From positions 122,991-186,990 of the forward strand of contig JBBKWU010000013.1 in NCBI GenBank assembly GCA_037969035.1: a DNA stretch of 64,000 bases, in the 5' to 3' direction. Under the pieces are notes generated by a model. The model was not told the DNA's origin. It searched no databases and was given only the letters and a program-made list of their open reading frames with translations. Below are positions 1 to 7,749 of this stretch, one piece after another. Positions within the stretch are counted from its first letter, which is position 1. Every line of letters begins with the position of its first letter. Source of the stretch: JBBKWU01 sp037969035. Lineage in GTDB: Bacteria; Pseudomonadota; Alphaproteobacteria; Micavibrionales; Micavibrionaceae. A program made the translations under genes and the position numbers.

Positions 1-732
1 GAGGCGAATTTGGGGTGTTTTCGCGGTGGTTAAATTTGATTGTTCAAGCACACCGCGCACCCAAGGCCCTGTGGCGTTAATGACTTTATCAGCAGTGATG
101 GTGCGGCTTTTATGATTGCGCAGGTTCTGCATTGTGACATGCCAAAATGCGCCGCCTTTATCAGGCGTTAGGTTCGTGCAGGCTGTATAGGTGAGAATTT
201 CTGCGCCGCGTTGTTTGGCGTCCATCGCATTGAGCACCACAAGCCGTGCATCATCGACCCAGCAATCCGCATACGAAAATCCGTTCGTATAATGATTTTG
301 TAAGGCGTGACCGCGCTTATCTTTCAACAAATTAACGGCGTGAGATTTCTTCATTTTCCCACGCCCTGCAAGGATATCATATAGAAACAATCCGCATCGT
401 ATCATCCATTTTGGCCTTAGAGAGCTATTATGTGGCAGGATAAATTCGAGCGGATGAATGATATGAGGTGCCATGCCCATCAGCACTTCACGTTCTTTGA
501 GAGATTCATGAACAAGACGAAATTCGTAATGCTCAAGATAACGTAATCCACCGTGGATGAGCTTGGTGCTTGATGATGATGTGGCACCAGCGAGGTCTTG
601 TGCCTCTAGTAAAAGAACAGATAGGCCGCGCCCTGCGGCATCACGCGCAATGCCTACGCCGTTAATACCACCGCCAATGACACAAAGATCATAATGGTTT
701 GTTTGGGGTGTGTGTGTAGTGTGTTGATTCAT
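1..732 (-). CDS. glpD: Glycerol-3-phosphate dehydrogenase, 5' part (runs off the window)
   Basis: FAD-dependent, membrane-associated enzyme that oxidises glycerol 3-phosphate to dihydroxyacetone phosphate and feeds electrons to quinone. The first 244 residues are present. The N-terminus carries the dinucleotide-binding motif GGGINGVGIARDAAGRG, followed by the family signature TKLIHGGLRYLE. The gene continues past position 1, so the C-terminal half is not visible. The ATG at 730-732 is the first start before the Rossmann motif and gives a short polar leader of about 14 residues. The next gene on this strand, UPF0262, lies just upstream and may share a transcript. Recognition rests on motifs and is firm; catalytic state cannot be judged from the fragment. 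Confidence 0.93.
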   Translation of the reverse strand, partial: MNQHTTHTPQTNHYDLCVIGGGINGVGIARDAAGRGLSVLLLEAQDLAGATSSSSTKLIHGGLRYLEHYEFRLVHESLKEREVLMGMAPHIIHPLEFILPHNSSLRPKWMIRCGLFLYDILAGRGKMKKSHAVNLLKDKRGHALQNHYTNGFSYADCWVDDARLVVLNAMDAKQRGAEILTYTACTNLTPDKGGAFWHVTMQNLRNHKSRTITADKVINATGPWVRGVLEQSNLTTAKTPQIRL

Positions 733-748
733 GGGTATAAGAATAACA

Positions 749-1234
749 CTACCGCATGAATCGTAAATGTTTTTCGTGTAAAACACAGATCAAAGTGAAA
801 AAACGGCGCGCGGTTTCAAAATCAATCTCGATTTTACCTTCTAGCCGATCAATCAATAATTGTGCGCCTTCGTTATGCAGACCGCGCCGCCCCATATCAA
901 TAGCCTCTAATTTTTCCTGACGCCCCTCAAGGCGCGCCTTTTCGTGGCTGCGGATCATCATGAAGTAATCTTCGATCAAACGCTTATAGGGTTTTACGGA
1001 AAGAATGTAGCTATTGAGGTCTTGCCCTGCTTCGCTGCGGATGAGAAGGACAAGTCGTCCTTCCTGTATAGATAGGTCAAGGTCATAGGGGCCGTCTTGC
1101 AGGCCAGTGGGTTTGAAATGGTTACCACGCAGCAAATCTTTGAGCGCGGCATCTTGCTCACGCTTCAAATGATTGGCGATGACGGTGCGCTCACCGTCTT
1201 TGATCTGTATTTTGGAAATGATGTGACTGGTCAT
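749..1234 (-). CDS. UPF0262 family protein
   Basis: A 161-residue protein of the UPF0262 family, which is known mainly from alphaproteobacteria and has no established function. The diagnostic block is near residues 110-135: an EAIDMGRRGLHNEGAQLL core followed by a DRLEGKIEIDFETARRFF-type segment. A GPYDLDLSIQEGRLVL strand region lies near residue 50. No signal peptide or membrane segment is seen, so it is probably cytoplasmic. It starts divergently from the response regulator gene and ends 17 bases before the glpD start on the same strand. The family call is confident; a role cannot be given. Confidence 0.85.
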   Translation of the reverse strand: MTSHIISKIQIKDGERTVIANHLKREQDAALKDLLRGNHFKPTGLQDGPYDLDLSIQEGRLVLLIRSEAGQDLNSYILSVKPYKRLIEDYFMMIRSHEKARLEGRQEKLEAIDMGRRGLHNEGAQLLIDRLEGKIEIDFETARRFFTLICVLHEKHLRFMR

Positions 1235-1307
1235 GACTTTATTATCCCTGTATGCTTTTTATCTATTTTGTTGCGCATATGCAATCTTTGTTACAGGAAA
1301 AGGGCTT

Positions 1308-1679
1308 ATGAAGATTTTAGTTGTAGATGATGATCGTTATATTATTGAGATGATCAATTTCATGTTGGATGGTCAAGGCCATGATATTCATAGTTTTTCG
1401 CATGTGGATGATGCGATTGCTGCTGTGAATGACAACGAATTTGATCTGATTATCACCGATATTGTGATGCCCGATAAGACAGGCATTGATTTCATGAAGT
1501 ATATAAAAATCGAAAAAGGCCTTAAGACGCCTGTACTGGCGATGACAGCGGGGCTTGAAAATGCGGTTGATGATTACGTCAGCCACGCCAGCCTTTACGC
1601 GGATAAGGCGATCCCGAAGCCGCTCAAAAAAGCCGAGTTTATCGCGATCGTTAATGAATTAGGCGGCGTTAAGACCTAG
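1308..1679 (+). CDS. Single-domain response regulator (CheY-like receiver)
   Basis: A 123-residue stand-alone receiver domain. The acidic pocket is D7-D8-D9, the phosphoacceptor is D51 in the IITDIVMPDKTG motif, the switch threonine is T80 in AMTAG, and the conserved lysine is K104 in PKPLKK. No output domain follows, so it must act by protein contact or phosphotransfer, as CheY, DivK or Spo0F do. I chose the ATG at 1308 because AGGAAAAGG lies just upstream and the receiver begins at once; an in-frame start at 1233 would add an unlikely hydrophobic leader. No histidine kinase is nearby, so the partner is unknown. It converges on murA with a 7-base gap. Confidence 0.88.
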   Translation: MKILVVDDDRYIIEMINFMLDGQGHDIHSFSHVDDAIAAVNDNEFDLIITDIVMPDKTGIDFMKYIKIEKGLKTPVLAMTAGLENAVDDYVSHASLYADKAIPKPLKKAEFIAIVNELGGVKT

Positions 1680-1686
1680 ATTATTA

Positions 1687-3051
1687 TTACGCAGCAGGTG
1701 GAATACGCTCGATTTTAGCACCAACCTTGCCGAGTTTGTCCACGATGTTCTCATAGCCACGATCAAGGTGGTAAATGCGGTTTACAATCGTTTCCCCTTC
1801 GGCAACCAATGCCGCCAAAACAAGCGCAACAGAGGCACGTAGATCAGTCGCCATGACTTCTGCGCCTTTAAGCGTCTTTACACCACGAATAATTGCGGAA
1901 TGCCCTTGCGGACGGATATCGGCACCCATACGGCAAAGCTCTGGCACGTGCATGAAACGGTTCTCAAAAATGGTTTCTGTGACCATGCCTGCGCCATCGC
2001 AAAGGGTGAGCATCGTCATAAATTGTGCTTGCAGATCCGTCGGGAAGCCGGGGTAAGGTTCTGTCATGATGTCTGTGCCGCGTAACGGTGTATCATTGCG
2101 GGAAACGATAATATCGCCGCCGTCTTCACTGATTTTCAGACCTGCTTCTTCGAGCGGAGCAATGAGCGACGTTAAATGGTCAAGGCGTGCTTTTTTCAAA
2201 CGGACTTCACCGCCTGTTAAACAAACACCAATCATCCATGTCCCTGTTTCGATGCGGTCGGCAACGACGCTGTGCGTTGCTCCATGAAGGGCTTTGACAC
2301 CTGTGATTATGATTTTGTCGCTGCCGAGGCCTTCGATTCTGGCACCCATTTTAATCAGGCATTCGCCTAAATCGACAATCTCAGGCTCACGTGCGGCGTT
2401 ATGGAGCGTTGTTACACCTTCTGCCAGCGTTGCCGCCATCATCAGGTTTTCAGTGGCACCAACGGAGACTTTCGGGAATGTAATGGACGCGCCCTTTAAA
2501 CCGTTTGGCACGTCTGCTTTGATATAGCCGCCTTCGATTTCAATCTCGGCACCCATTTTGATTAGTCCGTCAATGTGTAGATCAACAGGACGTGTTCCGA
2601 TGGCACAGCCACCAGGAAGCGATACTTCGGCTTTGCCAACACGGGCAAGCAACGGGCCAAGCACCAAAATACTGGCGCGCATTTTACGGACAAGCTCATA
2701 CGGCGCGATATGGGATGCAATTTCTTTAGCATGCAAAACACCAACGCCATCTTCACGGATCGCGATGCGTGTGCCGAGTGTTTCCAGCACAGAAGACAAT
2801 GTCTTTATATCACCTAAAGAAATAGGCAGGTTTTCAAGCTGCAAAGGCTCAGCCGATAGAATGCAAGCGCACATCAGTGGTAGCGACGCATTTTTGGCAC
2901 CGCTCACTGTGATTTCGCCATTTAAACGTTGGCCGCCAACAATACGTAAGCGGTCAAGTCCAGATGTCTTATTCGCTTTCGCCTGATTTTGGGGCGACGC
3001 AGGGGAGAGTGACTCCGCGTTGTCCCATGTATTTTCCTTTACGGTCTGCAT
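1687..3051 (-). CDS. murA: UDP-N-acetylglucosamine 1-carboxyvinyltransferase (MurA)
   Basis: First committed step of peptidoglycan synthesis in the cytoplasm: transfer of enolpyruvate from PEP to UDP-GlcNAc. The 454 residues cover the EPSP-synthase-like double domain. The N-terminal SGAKNASLPL motif and the loop SLPGGCAIGTRPVD with catalytic C149 are both intact, so fosfomycin sensitivity at this residue is expected. The protein is about 35 residues longer than usual because of a polar leader before RLRIVGG. The start at 3051 has an AGGTAAG ribosome site but overlaps the dcd 3' end by 83 bases. No later ATG precedes the conserved core, so the long form is preferred. Confidence 0.95.
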   Translation of the reverse strand: MQTVKENTWDNAESLSPASPQNQAKANKTSGLDRLRIVGGQRLNGEITVSGAKNASLPLMCACILSAEPLQLENLPISLGDIKTLSSVLETLGTRIAIREDGVGVLHAKEIASHIAPYELVRKMRASILVLGPLLARVGKAEVSLPGGCAIGTRPVDLHIDGLIKMGAEIEIEGGYIKADVPNGLKGASITFPKVSVGATENLMMAATLAEGVTTLHNAAREPEIVDLGECLIKMGARIEGLGSDKIIITGVKALHGATHSVVADRIETGTWMIGVCLTGGEVRLKKARLDHLTSLIAPLEEAGLKISEDGGDIIVSRNDTPLRGTDIMTEPYPGFPTDLQAQFMTMLTLCDGAGMVTETIFENRFMHVPELCRMGADIRPQGHSAIIRGVKTLKGAEVMATDLRASVALVLAALVAEGETIVNRIYHLDRGYENIVDKLGKVGAKIERIPPAA

Positions 3052-3613
3052 AACTTACCTCGCATTGGCTGCTGCCTTTAAAAAATAGAAATTGTGCCAC
3101 GCCTTCATTTGCGTAAATTTTAGCCGGCAATGGTGTCGTGTTTGAAAATTCTAACGTTACATGTCCTTCCCAGCCGGGTTCCAGCGGGGTGACGTTTACA
3201 ATGATACCGCAGCGCGCATAGGTGCTTTTGCCAAGGCAAATCACGAGCACATCTTTGGGGATGCGGAAATATTCAACAGTACGTGCTAGAACAAAACTGT
3301 TCGGCGGGATCACGCAAACATCGCTTTTGCGGTCAACGAAACTGTCGTCTGAGAAGTTTTTTGGGTCAACGATGGCATTATTCACATTTGTGAAGATTTT
3401 AAATTCATCGGAACAACGGGCATCATAGCCATATGAAGACACACCGTAAGAGATAATACCTTCTTTTTTCTGCGCATCAACGAAAGGGTCGATCATGCCG
3501 TTTTCAGTCGCCTGACGTTTAATCCAGTGATCAGGCATAATGCCCGGCATGTTTTCAGCCAAATCGGTTACGCGTGCGATGCGTTCCTGACGTTCTTGTT
3601 CAGTCTGTGCCAT
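2969..3613 (-). CDS. dcd: dCTP deaminase
   Basis: Deaminates dCTP to dUTP, supplying thymidylate synthesis. The 214-residue protein has the family core: SSYGYDARCSDEFKIF near residue 60, LGKSTYARCGI near 130, and the signature PLEPGWEGHVTLEF near 142-155 with the catalytic glutamate. It carries an N-terminal extension of about 20 residues, MAQTEQERQERIARVTDLAE, that many homologues lack. AGGAAAG precedes the ATG. Its 3' end overlaps murA and its 5' end overlaps a tiny basic ORF by 14 bases, so three genes seem translationally packed on one transcript. Confidence 0.93.
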   Translation of the reverse strand: MAQTEQERQERIARVTDLAENMPGIMPDHWIKRQATENGMIDPFVDAQKKEGIISYGVSSYGYDARCSDEFKIFTNVNNAIVDPKNFSDDSFVDRKSDVCVIPPNSFVLARTVEYFRIPKDVLVICLGKSTYARCGIIVNVTPLEPGWEGHVTLEFSNTTPLPAKIYANEGVAQFLFFKGSSQCEVSYADRKGKYMGQRGVTLPCVAPKSGESE

Positions 3614-3746
3614 GTTCGTCTTTCCTGTCTTCTTTTTCTTTTTTCGTTCGTTCTTTGACCTGTGCCTTACGTTTCATAAGGCTTTCGCGCATTGCTTCGG
3701 CGCGTTGTGCTGCTTTGCGATCGTGCAATTCTTTTTTGCTCTGCAT
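3600..3746 (-). CDS. Small highly charged protein upstream of dcd
   Basis: A 48-residue ORF composed almost entirely of Lys, Arg, Glu, Asp, Gln and Ala, beginning MQSKKELHDRKAAQRAEAMR. It should form a single charged helix. It starts 13 bases after an AGAGG element and its stop lies 11 bases inside dcd (14-base overlap), which is the usual arrangement for translational coupling. I do not recognise a named family. The long ORFs on the opposite strand here are Phe- and Cys-rich and look like shadows of this gene. Coding nature is inferred from overlap and composition. Confidence 0.5.
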   Translation of the reverse strand: MQSKKELHDRKAAQRAEAMRESLMKRKAQVKERTKKEKEDRKDEHGTD

Positions 3747-3859
3747 AGCGTTATGCAACCTCTTTATGGTCGAATCATGTTTAGTTTGTGGAAACGCTAT
3801 GATTTATAGAGAAAACTCGATGAAAGTGCCAGAAATTTTCGTGCTATGTGCTGATTCTT

Positions 3860-4504
3860 CTATGGATTTCTTTTGGGAGTGTTGTTGCTCGGTCGTTTTG
3901 ACGGAGTCTCACTGTTTGTCTCTATAAGTTGTTCGATTTTCCATCTAACAGGAACAGCGTTATGACCCTTCTCGCTGCGTGAGTGTCTGTCGAAGTGGCC
4001 GTTCAGGCCAAACCCCGCCGGAACAGCGCTTGCGGTTTTCACCACGTCTAAAAGCCCTTCTGCGATAAAGTATTTGAACGACCCACAATCACCCATGCCG
4101 CTTAACGTACGATCAGGGTATTTTTGGATGATATCAACAATTTCTTGCGGCCACATGCGTTTATAGGCACGGCCATCATAAGCGGCGAGTAATTCGTCTG
4201 TAACCTTTATAGGTTCGTAGTTTTCATCTTCGGTGTAAAGGCCATCGGCGGCAAATGCTTCAAGGCCCTTGAGCGCACTTCTCATATATTCAGGGTTTGC
4301 AATGCTTGAGCCAATATTGCCGTATTCCAGAGCGTAAAGAGAAGCTCCTCTGACATACTCTGGATCGGCGCCTTCTGCGATGCGCGTGTCTTCAACGCGT
4401 TTTCTTGTGTATTGTTGGTGGCTTTCAATATGAGCCTCAAGATAGGCGCGCAAGCCTTGATCAAGCATTTCTGTAACTTGTTGGCGTGTGAAATATTGCG
4501 TCAT
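3860..4504 (-). CDS. Hypothetical protein
   Basis: A 214-residue soluble protein with no family I recognise. It starts at an ATG preceded by AGGGGAAG; a longer in-frame start at 4627 would add 41 residues without a ribosome site, so it was rejected. The N-terminal 40 residues look helical (TRQQVTEMLDQGLRAYLEAH). The C-terminal 20 residues are low-complexity (Ser, Asn, Pro, Lys). No signal peptide or membrane segment is visible. It is transcribed divergently from the ceramidase-like gene, the two long-form starts being nearly back to back. Confidence 0.6.
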   Translation of the reverse strand: MTQYFTRQQVTEMLDQGLRAYLEAHIESHQQYTRKRVEDTRIAEGADPEYVRGASLYALEYGNIGSSIANPEYMRSALKGLEAFAADGLYTEDENYEPIKVTDELLAAYDGRAYKRMWPQEIVDIIQKYPDRTLSGMGDCGSFKYFIAEGLLDVVKTASAVPAGFGLNGHFDRHSRSEKGHNAVPVRWKIEQLIETNSETPSKRPSNNTPKRNP

Positions 4505-4619
4505 GTGCTTCCCCTGTTCAATGTTTGCGCGTTTGTACCAAGAAACTATATATTCTGTCAAATAAAATGCATTTGTCTTGTTGTGGAAGGGACGGCTCTT
4601 ATGATGTAAACTCTTCATC

Positions 4620-5279
4620 ATGGACAACTACATTGATAATTATTGCGAACGGCTTGCTTATGGGTTTTGGGCAGAGCCTTTGAATGCCATTACCAACGCT
4701 GCGTTTTTGATTGTGGCGTTTGTGGCGTTTCGTTTGGCACGCAAACAGGGAGTTTTGGATAAATCCACGATTGTGATGATCGGGGTTTTATGTGCGATTG
4801 GCGTCGGGAGCTTTTTGTTTCATACGCTTGCTACAGGATGGGCGATGATTGCCGATACAACGCCAATTTTGTTTTTCCAGATCGGGTTTTTGGGGCTTTA
4901 TGCGCGGCGCGTGATGGGGCTTCGCTTGTTTGGTGTACTGATTTTTCTCGGGCTTTTCTTTTTCCATGTTTTGTTGTTCGCGCAATTTCCTGCAAATTGG
5001 CTTAATGGCTCGCTAGGTTATGCGCCTGCGTTCCAATTTTTATTAATTTTGGCTGTGTATCATTGGATTAAGAAAACCCCTGCGCGTTATGGTTTACTTA
5101 TTGCTAGTGGGATTTTCGCGCTATCGCTTACCTTGCGAACGTTGGATGAACAATTATGCGCTTTGATCCCGTTTGGCACGCATTTTCTGTGGCATTGCCT
5201 GAATGCGGCGGTGCTGTATTTGTGTTTAAAAGTTCTGATTTTAAATCGTCAACCGCTTGCTAATACTGACCCGCTGTAG
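4620..5279 (+). CDS. Ceramidase-family integral membrane hydrolase (CREST superfamily)
   Basis: A seven-helix membrane protein of 219 residues related to alkaline ceramidases. The N-terminus YCERLAYGFWAEPLNAITNA is typical of the family. The metal site is complete: S64 and H68 in GSFLFHT, D79 in IADTTPI, and H188 and H192 in GTHFLWHCLN. Family knowledge predicts a zinc-dependent amide hydrolase acting on ceramide-like lipids in the membrane; the bacterial substrate is generally unknown. Its last 31 bases overlap the end of the convergent CPBP gene. Confidence 0.85.
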   Translation: MDNYIDNYCERLAYGFWAEPLNAITNAAFLIVAFVAFRLARKQGVLDKSTIVMIGVLCAIGVGSFLFHTLATGWAMIADTTPILFFQIGFLGLYARRVMGLRLFGVLIFLGLFFFHVLLFAQFPANWLNGSLGYAPAFQFLLILAVYHWIKKTPARYGLLIASGIFALSLTLRTLDEQLCALIPFGTHFLWHCLNAAVLYLCLKVLILNRQPLANTDPL

Positions 5280-5806
5280 AAATACCAACCAAGCCCCAAG
5301 AGAAACAGGAAATTACCGTATAGGCCGTGCTCAATGGTGACCAAAGCTAGCGAGCGGTGTTTGTAATAGGTTTGCGCGAATATAATCCCGCCGACAAAGC
5401 TCAGTATCGGCGCAATGGGGTTGATGTACAGCATATGCACGTAAGCAAAGGTGATGGCACTCGCGATGATCATCGGCCAGCCCGTTTTGAAGAATGTCTC
5501 GTAGCGGTTAAAGAAAAAGCTACAGAAGATAAATTCCTGCGGCAGCGCAGAGATAAGCGGGTAAAGCACAAACAAAACGGGGATAAACGCAGGGCGTTTC
5601 ATCGCCAAATAAAACATGCGGTCATAATCGTAAAAATATAGAAAGATAGTCATGCCGATACAGGCAAGAACCCAACGCAGCAAGATAGGTTTTAGATGCG
5701 CCCACGTCACTTGATCCCATTTCCAAAGATCGCCCCAGCCTTTGAAAAAGCAATAGCGGTAAATTAAGAAACAATATCCCGCAGCCCCCCATAAAAAGGC
5801 GAACAT
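5249..5806 (-). CDS. CPBP-family intramembrane protease-like protein
   Basis: Multi-pass membrane protein of the CPBP (Abi/CAAX protease-like) family. Visible motifs, numbered from this ATG: E91 in PQEFIF, H124 in FAYVHM, and H160 with N165 in IEHGLYGN. The arginine usually found four residues after the glutamate is C95, so activity may be altered. The ATG at 5804-5806 is the first in frame, but the frame stays open upstream to about 5902 and encodes a hydrophobic segment (LLLEFVILCIALPGY) that looks like the missing first helix. The true start is therefore probably upstream, with a non-ATG codon or a frameshift. Confidence 0.72.
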   Translation of the reverse strand: MFAFLWGAAGYCFLIYRYCFFKGWGDLWKWDQVTWAHLKPILLRWVLACIGMTIFLYFYDYDRMFYLAMKRPAFIPVLFVLYPLISALPQEFIFCSFFFNRYETFFKTGWPMIIASAITFAYVHMLYINPIAPILSFVGGIIFAQTYYKHRSLALVTIEHGLYGNFLFLLGLGWYFYSGSVLASG

Positions 5807-5975
5807 AAACGGCGCAGATTTGCTTAAAATTATATAGCCGGGCAGGGCGATACAAAGAATGACAAATTCGAGCAGCAGAAATTTGGTTGATTTTAATATA
5901 ATAAAAGCCCCTTTGCCTCAATAATGCCATATCTAATTGTTCTATAAAGCAATTAAATCAGGTACACTCAAGTTT

Positions 5976-7688
5976 ATGGAATTGATAAGAAAATTATTAT
6001 CTTCGGTCGCCGCACTTTTTACACCATCATGGTGGAAAGGTAAGCTGGCGCAGTTGCCGCGTACTGAGAGCCAAGACGTTGCGGAGACTCTGGTATCAAC
6101 TTCAGATCATAAGGAGCCATCATCGCCACCTGCACCGAATGTTGTGCGTCAGTATGAAGATCACCCTTCCAATGCCTATATGGAGCTGAAGCTGAAATTC
6201 CGTGATATTGGTCGTTTGAACGCGATTGCCGAAACGATGGGGCGTGACTTTTTGACAGCTATGCCTGAAGGCGCATGGAAAACGCGCCTCGGCCAGATTG
6301 CATTTTTACACCGTCGTATCCATGAAGATTTAACCTGCCGTGATATGGAAGCGCAGTTAGAGCGCGCCAAAACGCACCTTGTGAACCATGAAGAAGATTG
6401 GGACGAATGGGATTCTGCGAATTTGCGTGAAATGAACTGTATGTTCGAAAACCAGCGTCATATTGCGCCTGATCTTGTGGAGCGCCGCGCGCGTTTTTCT
6501 TATGAAGGTCGCCGCGCACACCGTGACGCGTTAAAAGATAGCGATTGGCCCACAGCACGGGAGTTTTTATCAAATACGGTGGATTTGCAGCGCCAAATTG
6601 CGGAAGCAAAATGCAAGGCAACGGGTGCTAACTCTCATTACCAATCTTTGATGGATGATTACATGCCTGATGTTTCGGTGATGGACGTTGAGGATTGGTT
6701 CGGCACGCTTGATAAAAAGCTGCGTCCTTTGATGAGCAAAGTCATTGAGAAGCAAAAGCACGAAGAACCACCAATCTCGATTGATGATTATTATCCAGCC
6801 AAGGCGCAAATGTGGCTTAACCATGCGTTGCTTGAATCTATTGGTTTTGATTTTCAGCGCGGCGGGCTTTATGAAACAGGTCATAACCCTGTTGAGGGTG
6901 GCACACCCGAAGATACACGCCTTGTGATCAAAAATGTTGATACGCGTTACTTCCTTGATTCAATGAAAAGCGCGCTGCATGAAGGCGGTCACGGGATTTA
7001 TATCCAGAGTTTGCCACGGAAGACATGGCGTTATCAGCCTGTGGGGCAAGATATGGGTGCTGCGGTTCATGAATCGCAAGCGTTGCTGATTGAGATGATT
7101 ATCGGGCGTACCAAAGAATTTTTCGATTTCCTAGCACCGCGCGTTGAAGGGCTTTTCCACGGTCTTCATAATCCTATGCTAAGCGCGGAAAACCTTCATA
7201 AAATCAAAACAAGGGTGAAGCCGTCTTTGTTGCGGAAAAACGCGGATGAGGTGAGCTATTTCTTCCATATGAAGCACCGCTTTGAGATTGAGCGTGATTT
7301 GATTGATGGCAAGCTCAAGGTTTCTGATCTGCCAGAAACATGGAACGGCAAAATGGAAGAGATTTTAGGCCAGCGTCCCGATAATTACGCAGATGGTTGC
7401 TTGCAGGATGTTCATTGGTTTGTCGGAAAATTTGGTTATTTCCCGTCTTACACAGTCGGTCACATGATGGCAGCGCAGTTGTACCAGTCCATCCGCAAGG
7501 AAGTCCCTGATTTAGGGCATGCTGTTTCACGTGGGAATTTTAAGCCTGTGACGGAATGGCTTGGGAAACGTATCCATAGTAAAGGTCGCCTGATGCCGAT
7601 GCCTGACCTTGTCACGATGGCAACGGGCAAGCCGTTATCGCCAGAACCATTGCTGAAGCACTTAGAACAGCGATATCTCGCCGCATAA
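5976..7688 (+). CDS. M32 family metallocarboxypeptidase (carboxypeptidase Taq)
   Basis: Zinc carboxypeptidase of about 570 residues that removes C-terminal residues from peptides, probably cytoplasmic. The zinc motif is H335-E-G-G-H339, followed about 30 residues later by HESQALLIE, which supplies the third ligand. Downstream elements typical of M32 are present, such as YFPSYTVGHMMAAQ near residue 500. An N-terminal extension of about 75 residues rich in Ser and Pro precedes the conserved domain. The ATG at 5976 is preferred over a TTG at 5937; neither has a strong ribosome site. Family and catalytic residues are clear. Confidence 0.92.
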   Translation: MELIRKLLSSVAALFTPSWWKGKLAQLPRTESQDVAETLVSTSDHKEPSSPPAPNVVRQYEDHPSNAYMELKLKFRDIGRLNAIAETMGRDFLTAMPEGAWKTRLGQIAFLHRRIHEDLTCRDMEAQLERAKTHLVNHEEDWDEWDSANLREMNCMFENQRHIAPDLVERRARFSYEGRRAHRDALKDSDWPTAREFLSNTVDLQRQIAEAKCKATGANSHYQSLMDDYMPDVSVMDVEDWFGTLDKKLRPLMSKVIEKQKHEEPPISIDDYYPAKAQMWLNHALLESIGFDFQRGGLYETGHNPVEGGTPEDTRLVIKNVDTRYFLDSMKSALHEGGHGIYIQSLPRKTWRYQPVGQDMGAAVHESQALLIEMIIGRTKEFFDFLAPRVEGLFHGLHNPMLSAENLHKIKTRVKPSLLRKNADEVSYFFHMKHRFEIERDLIDGKLKVSDLPETWNGKMEEILGQRPDNYADGCLQDVHWFVGKFGYFPSYTVGHMMAAQLYQSIRKEVPDLGHAVSRGNFKPVTEWLGKRIHSKGRLMPMPDLVTMATGKPLSPEPLLKHLEQRYLAA

Positions 7689-7694
7689 TTATTT

Positions 7695-7724
7695 TTGACA
7701 TAATGTTCCGTTGCTGTGTATAGT
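7695..7724 (+). promoter_or_regulatory. Sigma-70-type promoter for the ATP-grasp-like gene
   Basis: TTGACA at 7695-7700 and TATAGT at 7719-7724 with an 18-base spacer. Transcription would start near 7732, 18 bases before the ATG at 7750. It lies in the only gap between the M32 gene and the next gene. Confidence 0.6.
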
Positions 7725-7749
7725 GCCTTTTTTGGGCAGGAATTGGTGC

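Noticed and set aside
3574..3927. Plus-strand ORFs near the dcd start (Phe- and Cys-rich)
   Set aside because: They mirror the charged small gene on the other strand; Phe runs are the complement of Lys and Glu codons.
5622..5930. Separate 102-codon ORF upstream of the CPBP gene
   Set aside because: Its latter part overlaps the CPBP gene out of frame. It matters only as a possible ATG source if the GGGG run contains an extra base.
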